Of a stretch of DNA of 12,222 nucleotides, positions 1-5,803 are shown piece by piece. This DNA comes from Nitrosopumilaceae archaeon. GTDB lineage: Archaea; Thermoproteota; Nitrososphaeria; Nitrososphaerales; Nitrosopumilaceae. The stretch lies in assembly GCA_020027255.1 (NCBI GenBank), contig JAHRAP010000022.1:1-12222 (forward strand), read 5' to 3'. The position numbers were made by a program, and so were the translations under genes. How positions within the stretch are numbered: the first letter of the stretch is position 1; every line of letters begins with the position of its first letter. The notes beneath the pieces are model-generated. The model had not been told where the DNA came from, made no database searches, and saw only the letters and a program-made list of their open reading frames with translations.

Positions 1-240
1 AGTAGCGCAGGGATTAGTTATACATGAACCAAAACAAATTTTGGAATTAGAGTAACAATGAACAAAATTATGAAAATAATTCCGGACATCTTTATCACTT
101 CCAAGTATAAGTATACAGTCAATTGATTTTGTGGATGTATTTTCATTTATTATATAATCAATGCCAAAGTCTAACAAAATTTGTTTTAAAAATTTTAATG
201 ATTGACTTAATTGATCTGTGCAACGTATACCAACTTTCAC
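1..240 (-). CDS. Partial unrecognised protein, N-terminal 80 residues; faint NAD-kinase-like outline
   Basis: An open frame of exactly 80 codons begins with GTG at 240 and runs off the left edge, so the C-terminus is missing. No ATG lies upstream in frame before a stop at 271-273. A TATA-like box at 260-268 sits about 24 nt upstream of the GTG, which supports a leaderless start there. The N-terminus (VKVGIRC, then a helix, then DCILILGSDKD at residues 41-51) recalls the first Rossmann-like unit of ATP-NAD kinases, where a strand leads into GGDGT. Here the motif would read GSDKD (47-51), so the catalytic/ATP signature is not intact. I see the resemblance only in spacing and outline. It may be a diverged NAD-kinase homologue or an unrelated alpha/beta protein. 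It is transcribed in the same direction as the gtrA, GT2 and pfkB-like genes upstream. Confidence 0.55.
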   Translation of the reverse strand, partial: MKVGIRCTDQLSQSLKFLKQILLDFGIDYIINENTSTKSIDCILILGSDKDVRNYFHNFVHCYSNSKICFGSCITNPCAT

Positions 241-259
241 ATAGAACCATACGTAATAG

Positions 260-268
260 TATAATAAA
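260..268 (-). promoter_or_regulatory. TATA box for the partial left-end gene
   Basis: Read on the minus strand this is TTTATTATA, centred about 24 nt before the GTG at 240. That is the expected spacing for an archaeal leaderless transcript. Confidence 0.5.
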
Positions 269-290
269 AGCTAATTACAACAATTAAAAA

Positions 291-689
291 TCACTTAATT
301 TTGTTAAATGTTAATGTTTTATTTAAAATAAAGTTTAAGAAGCCAGATATCAGTACAGATATAATTAACGCCATAGCGTATAACATATGATAATATTCTA
401 CAAGAAAATATACTAACATGATTTGAATTATAGAACTTATTGAACTAAATCCAATAAATTTTAGATATTGAGAAATAGTTCTCGTTATAGTAAATATCCC
501 ATCATTAAAAGTCCAAATTTTATTAAATAGAAAATTTGTATGCATGGAAAATATAATCCCGCCTAGATTTGAATGTAAATACCATAAACCTAAATCTTTT
601 AACAAAATAGATACCAAATAATTTAAACATAAGCCACTAGCTCCAATTACGTAAAATTTACTGATTTTAGAAAATGGCTGTAAATTCAT
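291..689 (-). CDS. GtrA-family four-helix membrane protein
   Basis: This 132-aa, strongly hydrophobic protein has four predicted membrane helices, at about residues 12-30, 36-57, 76-98 and 101-123. After helix 2 it has NFLFNKIWTF (52-61), and the related NFILNKTLTF (119-128) follows helix 4. This duplicated N-F-x-x-N-K-x-x-T-F motif is typical of GtrA proteins. Family members are thought to help move or present polyprenyl-phosphate-linked sugars across the cytoplasmic membrane, usually beside a GT2 glycosyltransferase. Here the ATG at 689 follows the stop of the dolichyl-phosphate-mannose-synthase-like gene by 4 nt, so the two probably form an operon and act together. A TATA-like sequence at 711-717 could also give the gene its own leaderless transcript. 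Family assignment is firm; the transported lipid-sugar is unknown. Confidence 0.88.
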   Translation of the reverse strand: MNLQPFSKISKFYVIGASGLCLNYLVSILLKDLGLWYLHSNLGGIIFSMHTNFLFNKIWTFNDGIFTITRTISQYLKFIGFSSISSIIQIMLVYFLVEYYHMLYAMALIISVLISGFLNFILNKTLTFNKIK

Positions 690-693
690 TATT

Positions 694-1440
694 TTATGTT
701 AATTTATAACGATATAACTTCCAAATTATTTTGATATAATCAATTATTATAACGAAATTTAATTTGCTACATCCCAATTTACGATTTGTGAATGTATACG
801 GACATTCAGATATTACAATATTCGTTGTTTTTACTAAGATTTCTAATAATAATTTGTATCCAATAGCATCAAACCTTAAATTTGAAATAATTTGTTTTTT
901 AAATACAAAAAAACCAGACATTGGATCTGTGACTTTGATTTTCAAACTAGTTTTTGCCATAATTGTAGCTACTTTACTCATTAACTTTCTACGTATTGGC
1001 CAATTTACTATTTTGCCACCGTGCATATATCGAGACGCTATAACCAAATCAGAATTAGAATTATTTAATATGTTAACCATTTTTGATATGTTGTGTGGAG
1101 GATGAGAAAAATCACTATCCATCACCAATATTATATTTCCGAAAGAGAAATCTATTCCATTTAATATTGCCGAGCTTAATCCAGATTTTGTTTTACGAGT
1201 CACAATGCTAACAATATAATTAATGCTATGCACATTATTTGCATAGTTTTGTGCAATTTTAGCAGTACCGTCTGGAGAATTATCATCAACTACAATTACT
1301 TCAGATGTCATATTTTGAGGTAAATGGTTTTTAATAGTTTGTAAAATTTTGATTATGTTTTCAGATTCATTGTAAGTTGGTAAAATTATAGATAAATCTA
1401 CATGTTGCATGTAATGGTAGTTTATTTGCCAAATATCCAT
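694..1440 (-). CDS. GT2 glycosyltransferase, dolichyl-phosphate mannose synthase-like
   Basis: This 248-aa GT-A-fold enzyme is expected to transfer a sugar from a nucleotide-sugar to a polyprenyl (dolichyl) phosphate on the cytoplasmic face of the membrane, feeding glycan or N-glycosylation pathways. Visible motifs are PTYNE (21-25), VDDNSPDGT (51-59, nucleotide binding), the metal-binding DSD (108-110), the acceptor region SRYMHGG (136-142), TDPMSGFF (171-178), and GYKLLLEIL (194-202). It lacks the C-terminal membrane helices of some family members; the GtrA protein 4 nt downstream may supply the membrane part. ATG at 1440 is chosen because a TATA box at 1460-1468 lies about 24 nt upstream. 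Met11 (1410) would be an alternative start that keeps all motifs. Donor and acceptor specificity cannot be read from the sequence. Confidence 0.9.
   Translation of the reverse strand: MDIWQINYHYMQHVDLSIILPTYNESENIIKILQTIKNHLPQNMTSEVIVVDDNSPDGTAKIAQNYANNVHSINYIVSIVTRKTKSGLSSAILNGIDFSFGNIILVMDSDFSHPPHNISKMVNILNNSNSDLVIASRYMHGGKIVNWPIRRKLMSKVATIMAKTSLKIKVTDPMSGFFVFKKQIISNLRFDAIGYKLLLEILVKTTNIVISECPYTFTNRKLGCSKLNFVIIIDYIKIIWKLYRYKLT
711..717 (-). promoter_or_regulatory. Possible internal TATA box for gtrA-like gene
   Basis: TTATATC on the minus strand, inside the 3' end of the glycosyltransferase gene, is centred about 25 nt before the gtrA-like ATG at 689. In such AT-rich DNA it may be a chance match. 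Confidence 0.3.
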
Positions 1441-1459
1441 GTTTGCATCTTTTTAACTG

Positions 1460-1468
1460 TTATAAATT
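1460..1468 (-). promoter_or_regulatory. TATA box for the GT2 glycosyltransferase
   Basis: AATTTATAA on the minus strand is centred about 24 nt before the ATG at 1440, in the 40-nt gap after the pfkB-like gene. It argues for separate, leaderless transcription of the glycosyltransferase and gtrA-like pair. Confidence 0.5.
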
Positions 1469-1480
1469 ATATAGCTATAT

Positions 1481-2344
1481 TCAGATTTGTGAAAATCTTA
1501 ATAAATTATAAAAATATGCAGCATTTGTTTCGATCATATTTTTAGTAGGGAATTTCGTTATGTTTAAATTATTTATATTTAATGCTGCCTGCATAGCACC
1601 GCCACCAAAACAAAGTGCCCATATAACATCACTCTCGTTAATATACGTACAACAAAATGCCGAATTAAATATATCCATCATCCCAATATTGGTATGAAAT
1701 CTAAATGATTTATCAGTAATCACATATAATTTATTTCGATTGAGCAGCATTATTTCTTGTTCGCGAAATAAAATTATACTTTCTATTCTAAGTTTTTGAA
1801 AGTGTTGCATTGCTTGTATTCCTCTACTGCCAGTCAATATGAAAGCTTCATAATCCGTTATTTTAATAATAGAGATATTTATAAAATCAATGTAAGGTTT
1901 AGTTAAAAAAATACGTCTGGTAGAATCAATCTGTCGTAAAAACCCACATGGATCTAAAAATACTATCGATGTGCGAGGTATTTTCTCTAATATACTTGAA
2001 TTAATTTCATGAAAAACAGGAGTGATAATTATTATATCAAAATTATAATCTATATGGATTATTTCTTCACAGAAATTTTCTAAAAATAATTCTACCGGAT
2101 TAGCTAAATTAATTTTAAATTTAGTTGTAGATTGATTAGATAATTGGTTCTTGAATATGAAGCTATGATCTAATTTGTGTATGAATGTAAAATCACTCCC
2201 AAATTTAGTTTGTAAGTATACTTTTGATCTTAAATTTTTTGCAGTTATACCACCATAATAAACTGGTCCTCCGATCTGCTCATGATTTTGTCTGCTATCC
2301 ACGAATCTATCTATAGTGCTATGCGAAACAATGGTAATTTTCAA
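1481..2344 (-). CDS. PfkB-family (ribokinase-like) protein with altered GAGD loop
   Basis: The 287-aa protein has the outline of a PfkB/ribokinase-family sugar or nucleoside kinase: a glycine-rich N-terminal motif (GGPVYYGG, 25-32), DPCGFLR (131-137) and KITDYEAFILTG (161-172). A C-terminal helix, WALCFGGGAMQAAL (242-255), follows the catalytic loop. That loop, normally close to T-G-A-G-D, reads N-I-G-M-M-D (219-224). The presumed catalytic base Asp224 and first Gly are kept, but the small residues forming the anion hole are replaced by two methionines. Activity may therefore be altered or lost. The start is TTG at 2344: the in-frame stop lies two codons upstream and no ATG is available. A TATA-like box is at 2361-2370. 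It is divergent from rps26e. Substrate is unknown. Proximity to a CDP-alcohol transferase allows, but does not show, an inositol- or sugar-phosphate role. Confidence 0.82.
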   Translation of the reverse strand: MKITIVSHSTIDRFVDSRQNHEQIGGPVYYGGITAKNLRSKVYLQTKFGSDFTFIHKLDHSFIFKNQLSNQSTTKFKINLANPVELFLENFCEEIIHIDYNFDIIIITPVFHEINSSILEKIPRTSIVFLDPCGFLRQIDSTRRIFLTKPYIDFINISIIKITDYEAFILTGSRGIQAMQHFQKLRIESIILFREQEIMLLNRNKLYVITDKSFRFHTNIGMMDIFNSAFCCTYINESDVIWALCFGGGAMQAALNINNLNITKFPTKNMIETNAAYFYNLLRFSQI

Positions 2345-2360
2345 TAACTATTACAAATAT

Positions 2361-2370
2361 GAATATACTA
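2361..2370 (-). promoter_or_regulatory. TATA-like box for the pfkB-like gene
   Basis: TAGTATATTC on the minus strand lies about 22 nt before the TTG at 2344. It occupies the 107-bp divergent spacer shared with rps26e, so the two promoters are back to back. Confidence 0.4.
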
Positions 2371-2422
2371 TCATAGTATAAATATTACTAAATAATTCTT
2401 ATGTACAAACATTAAGAACAAG

Positions 2423-2431
2423 AATATAAAT
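2423..2431 (+). promoter_or_regulatory. TATA box that fixes the rps26e start
   Basis: AATATAAAT is centred about 25 nt before the ATG at 2452, but only about 10 nt before the earlier in-frame ATG at 2437. The spacing therefore supports 2452 as the true leaderless start. Confidence 0.6.
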
Positions 2432-2451
2432 AAGATATGCTAATTAAATTT

Positions 2452-2736
2452 ATGCCATTAAAACGAGCTAGCCGTGGTCGTAGGAAAGGAGGTAAAGGTT
2501 CATCAGATAGAATTCAATGTGTCAATTGTGGCGCTACTGTGCCTAGAGATAAAGCTAAGAAAGTAACATCAAGATTGAATTTAGTAGAGCATGCATTGGC
2601 CAAGGAATTGAAAACGCAGGGCACATATATCGCAACCCATAAAATTTTAAAATGGTATTGTATATCATGTGCTATTCATTTTCGAATACTTAAAATTCGT
2701 TCAGAATCAAGTCGCAGGCAACATCAAAGATTATAG
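2452..2736 (+). CDS. rps26e: Small-subunit ribosomal protein eS26
   Basis: This 94-aa basic protein is a component of the 30S ribosomal subunit of the archaeal/eukaryotic type. The family N-terminus MPLKRASRGR is followed by a basic Gly-rich stretch (RRKGGKGSS, 10-18). A zinc-binding pair follows, CVNC (23-26) and CISC (70-73), with an Arg-rich tail ending SSRRQHQRL. An ATG 15 nt upstream (2437) would add MLIKF. I prefer 2452 because it restores the family N-terminus and fits the TATA box spacing. eS26 is found in Thermoproteota/Nitrososphaerota-type archaea and eukaryotes but not in bacteria, so it is a useful lineage marker. It converges on the CDP-alcohol phosphotransferase gene with only 5 nt between stop codons, and the T-rich run at 2737-2750 may serve as its terminator. 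Confidence 0.95.
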   Translation: MPLKRASRGRRKGGKGSSDRIQCVNCGATVPRDKAKKVTSRLNLVEHALAKELKTQGTYIATHKILKWYCISCAIHFRILKIRSESSRRQHQRL

Positions 2737-2750
2737 TTTTATTATTTTTT
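2737..2750 (+). terminator. T-rich tract after rps26e
   Basis: Immediately after the rps26e stop, the plus strand carries T-rich sequence including seven consecutive T. Archaeal RNA polymerase commonly terminates at such tracts. It lies partly inside the 3' end of the convergent gene. Confidence 0.4.
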
Positions 2751-3335
2751 TGCTGTTTTGATATTTTTTAGTACATTATATAATCTTTGCAGTACTGTGA
2801 TTACAGATATAATAATAATAACAACGATAGCTATTTCAATAAGCCCAGCCATACCTAAAATTACAATTATGAATAATCTTTCAGCGCGTTCACCTATTCC
2901 AATACCCTGAATCTTTATTTTCATTGATTCTGATTTTGATCTTATATAACTTATTAAAAATGATAATGACATTGCTATAAATACTAAATACCCATCAGTA
3001 TAATTTCCTAAAAATATTCCTAAGTATATAGCAAATTCTCCAACTCTGTCTAAGATAGAATCTAAGAACTCGCCTTTATGACTAACTGATTTAGAAAATC
3101 TTGCGACTTGCCCATCAACAATATCAAAAAAACCAGATAGCAGAACTATCAAACTTCCGAAAAATAATGGGTGAAAAGCATATGTCGCATATACAAAGCC
3201 AGCTAACACAGCTAAAATAAAACTTGCAAATGTCCAAACATTAGGCGGTATTCCTGTAGACGAAAAAATTTTACCTAATTGGTATAATACAGGTTGCAAC
3301 AATTTTCTAAAATTATTCAACAAAATTAATAGCAC
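2742..3335 (-). CDS. CDP-alcohol phosphotransferase, probable archaetidylinositol phosphate synthase
   Basis: This 197-aa integral membrane enzyme joins a CDP-activated archaeal diether lipid to an alcohol phosphate. The full CDP-alcohol phosphotransferase signature is present: D71-x-x-D74-G75-x-x-A78-R79, then G88-x-x-x-D92-x-x-x-D96, which binds metal and CDP. YIRSKSES (130-137) and GERAERL (148-154) match the pattern seen in archaetidylinositol phosphate synthases, whose acceptor is inositol 1-phosphate. About six hydrophobic segments are visible. The start is GTG at 3335, with TTATAAA (3361-3367) about 29 nt upstream. TTG codons at residues 5 and 6 are alternatives. No inositol-1-phosphate synthase gene is in the window to confirm the acceptor, so another headgroup is possible. 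Confidence 0.85.
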   Translation of the reverse strand: MLLILLNNFRKLLQPVLYQLGKIFSSTGIPPNVWTFASFILAVLAGFVYATYAFHPLFFGSLIVLLSGFFDIVDGQVARFSKSVSHKGEFLDSILDRVGEFAIYLGIFLGNYTDGYLVFIAMSLSFLISYIRSKSESMKIKIQGIGIGERAERLFIIVILGMAGLIEIAIVVIIIISVITVLQRLYNVLKNIKTAKK

Positions 3336-3360
3336 CTAATATTTGTGTTCAAAACCATCT

Positions 3361-3368
3361 TTTATAAC
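3361..3368 (-). promoter_or_regulatory. TATA box for the CDP-alcohol phosphotransferase
   Basis: GTTATAAA on the minus strand is centred about 29 nt before the GTG at 3335, in the 111-bp gap after the agmatinase-family gene. It supports separate transcription. Confidence 0.5.
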
Positions 3369-3446
3369 TTACAAGCATTAAAGAGTGATTTTAGTTTTTA
3401 CATCTATCAATTTGTATATTACTATATCATAATATAAAAATATGAT

Positions 3447-4316
3447 TCAATTTTTATTCATGGCAAGTATACATGATAATAATTTTGCTGCTATTGATGC
3501 AGTGGATCCATTATCAAATATGGGACACAGTTCTACGATGTCAGCACAGAGTATATTTTTTTCGTGTAAAATCAATAACATATCATATAGTTCTCGTGAT
3601 GTAATACCTAATGCTTCAGGATTACCTACACCTGGCGCGTATGCAGGATCTAAAACATCTAGATCTATACTCAGATAAATTTTATCAAAAGTTGAACACA
3701 TGTCAGTAAGTAATTTTGGTCCTTGATTGTTTCTAATATCTTTATCAGTTATTGACGTAATGTTACATTTAGTTTTAAATTCTAGTTCTTCTGATGAATA
3801 CGCACGTGCGCCTACATGTATTATATTTTTTGCCGTGTTGTTTTTTTCAATTATCCGCCTCAAATATGTAGCATGATTAAATTTTACATCGCCGTATTCA
3901 TCACGTAAATCATAATGCGCATCAAAAACAATGAAGCCTACATCATTATGAAAAGCTGTATAAGATCCTAATGTAATAAGGTGTTCGCCGCCTAAAATGA
4001 CAAGTTGTTTTTGTGTTTTAGCTAACTCGGATGTAATTTTATTAACCATAGATAACATTACTTTGGATTCAACAGTATGTTTTGTATTTCCAATGTCATT
4101 TATATTCATTTTTTCTATATCTACTGCAATCTCTGGAATCACAGTTTCAATATTATTAAATAGTTCACGTATAGCATTGGGTGCAAATCTTGTTCCTGGT
4201 CTAAACGAGTGGGTAGAATCAAAAGGCACACCAAATAATATAGCATCAGTATTAATATCATAACATAAATTTGGGTTGTATTTAGATCGATCCAAGTATA
4301 AATCAACATAGCTCAT
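3447..4316 (-). CDS. speB: Agmatinase-family ureohydrolase
   Basis: The 289-aa cytoplasmic enzyme belongs to the arginase/agmatinase superfamily, which hydrolyses guanidino compounds to urea and an amine using two Mn ions. All metal ligands are visible: His112 in GGEH (109-112), Asp132, His134 and Asp136 in DAHYD, and Asp218 and Asp220 in SIDLD. The substrate-loop signature DPAYAPGVGNPE (223-234) and the active-site Glu262 are present. Agmatinase (agmatine to putrescine, polyamine synthesis) is the likeliest role by family and archaeal context, but guanidino-acid relatives cannot be excluded. The frame stays open to an ATG at 4337, adding MLYLFFI. I prefer 4316, since the TATA-like box at 4339-4347 is about 26 nt upstream and MSYVDLYL resembles a normal start. 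It lies 68 nt downstream of purF in the same direction. Confidence 0.87.
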   Translation of the reverse strand: MSYVDLYLDRSKYNPNLCYDINTDAILFGVPFDSTHSFRPGTRFAPNAIRELFNNIETVIPEIAVDIEKMNINDIGNTKHTVESKVMLSMVNKITSELAKTQKQLVILGGEHLITLGSYTAFHNDVGFIVFDAHYDLRDEYGDVKFNHATYLRRIIEKNNTAKNIIHVGARAYSSEELEFKTKCNITSITDKDIRNNQGPKLLTDMCSTFDKIYLSIDLDVLDPAYAPGVGNPEALGITSRELYDMLLILHEKNILCADIVELCPIFDNGSTASIAAKLLSCILAMNKN

Positions 4317-4338
4317 TATAAAAAACAGATATAACATG

Positions 4339-4347
4339 CATAAAAAA
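4339..4347 (-). promoter_or_regulatory. TATA-like box for the agmatinase-family gene
   Basis: TTTTTTATG on the minus strand is centred about 26 nt before the ATG at 4316. It favours that start and transcription separate from purF. Confidence 0.4.
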
Positions 4348-4384
4348 TTATCTGAGATTAATTAGGTATATACAAAAACTATTT

Positions 4385-5803
4385 TCAACCTTTCAATTCT
4401 TTTCTAGTTTTGAATGTAGGTTTTATTCCTAGTGAATCATAATTGCCAGTAGAACATGTAAAACACATCGAGTTTAATGGTATCCCGATTGCTTTAGCAA
4501 GGTTTTGTGCATCGTTATAGCCTAAGAAATCAGCACCGATATATTTCCTGACTTTTTCGACAATTTCTTTTTCTGTTTTTATATTTTCATCATAAGTAGC
4601 TAATTCTGTTTGAGATGGAAAATCTATCCCGGCATAACATGGATACATTATAGGAGGATATGTTATCAACATACTAATTTTACGCGCTCCAGATTTTTTT
4701 AAAGTTTGGACAATAGCTTTTGAACTGTTTCCACGTACTAAGCTATCATCTATAATCACTACATGTTTATCATGAATGATTTCAGAGATCGGCATAATCC
4801 ACTTGTTTATATCTACTCTATCTTCTTGATGAGGTTCTATGAAACTTCGCAATGTTCCTTTTTTACTATATCTATCTTTTAATAAACCTTCATCAAAAGG
4901 TATTCCTAATGCACTAGCATAACCTAGAGCTGCAGGTCTTGCAGAATCAGGTACAGGGATTACCAAATCTGAATCTAACGGAAATTTTTTAGCCATAAAT
5001 TTACCTATATTTTTCCTAGCTAAATATATGTTAGATCCTTCCATTTTACTTGATGGATGTGCAAAATATGTGAATTCAAATGAACAATGAGATTTGTTTG
5101 TAGCTTTAGAAAATATCTTGGTTTCCAATCCATCATCATTGATTTTGATGAATTCTCCTGGCGCTATATCGCGGATTAATTTTGCGTTTATTACAGATAG
5201 AGCACATGATTCTGATGCCACTACATATGTTTTTTTATTTATGCGTCCTAGAACTAAAGGTCTAAATCCTTGTGGATCACGTGCTGCATAAACAGATGAA
5301 TTGTCTAGAAATGTAAAACAATATGAACCAATCATTTCATTTTTTAATATAGATAATGCTTCAGAAAGTTCACCTGTTTTTTGTGTGAGAGACAATAATC
5401 GTTTAGCTGCCAGTAGTGTATCAGTAGTATTTTGTGGAGTGAATGTGCAACCTCCAACCATATTTGATAATTCACTAATATTAGAAATTGTGCCATTATG
5501 TGCAATACATAAATCATGTACTTTGAGTGGTTGAGCATTGTCAAGGTTATTTTTTCCAATTGTAGAATATCTAACGTGACCTATTGCAAGATGAGATGAA
5601 TATTCGCTGATAATGTTATCGAATTCTCTATAAGCCGATGAAACTAACCCTAATTTTTTTATCGTATTTTTATTTGGTATTGCTATACCCCATGCTTCTT
5701 GTCCTCTATGTTGTAGTGCTCGAAGAGAATCTATGATTAAAGGAATTACATTTTTTTTGTCAATACTATAAATCCCTACTACTCCACAGTTTTCATTTGC
5801 CAT
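4385..5803 (-). CDS. purF: Amidophosphoribosyltransferase
   Basis: PurF (472 aa) catalyses the first committed step of purine synthesis: PRPP plus glutamine to phosphoribosylamine. The N-terminal Ntn-type glutaminase domain has its nucleophile at Cys6 (ENCGVVGIYS) after a five-residue leader that would be removed. It also has RGQEAWGIA (33-41), GHVRYST (75-81) and AHNGTI (101-106). The C-terminal phosphoribosyltransferase domain carries the PRPP loop VVIIDDSLVRGNSS (348-361). Cys240, Cys389, Cys447 and Cys450 sit where Bacillus-type PurF enzymes bind a [4Fe-4S] cluster, so this is probably an iron-sulfur form. ATG at 5803 overlaps the end of purL by 11 nt, and I see no TATA box at the usual distance, so it is probably translated from the purQ-purL-purF message by coupling. 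Confidence 0.96.
   Translation of the reverse strand: MANENCGVVGIYSIDKKNVIPLIIDSLRALQHRGQEAWGIAIPNKNTIKKLGLVSSAYREFDNIISEYSSHLAIGHVRYSTIGKNNLDNAQPLKVHDLCIAHNGTISNISELSNMVGGCTFTPQNTTDTLLAAKRLLSLTQKTGELSEALSILKNEMIGSYCFTFLDNSSVYAARDPQGFRPLVLGRINKKTYVVASESCALSVINAKLIRDIAPGEFIKINDDGLETKIFSKATNKSHCSFEFTYFAHPSSKMEGSNIYLARKNIGKFMAKKFPLDSDLVIPVPDSARPAALGYASALGIPFDEGLLKDRYSKKGTLRSFIEPHQEDRVDINKWIMPISEIIHDKHVVIIDDSLVRGNSSKAIVQTLKKSGARKISMLITYPPIMYPCYAGIDFPSQTELATYDENIKTEKEIVEKVRKYIGADFLGYNDAQNLAKAIGIPLNSMCFTCSTGNYDSLGIKPTFKTRKELKG

Noticed and set aside
764..1105. 113-codon plus-strand open frame
   Set aside because: It lies antisense to the GT2 glycosyltransferase, whose motifs are intact; the translated product resembles nothing.
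1660..1690. Frameshift or pseudogene explanation for the altered PfkB loop
   Set aside because: The frame continues cleanly into a normal C-terminal helix and stop, with no compensating shift seen, so substitution is the simpler reading.
2437..2451. Upstream ATG as the rps26e start
   Set aside because: It would add MLIKF before the family N-terminus and sits only about 10 nt from the TATA box; 2452 fits both better.
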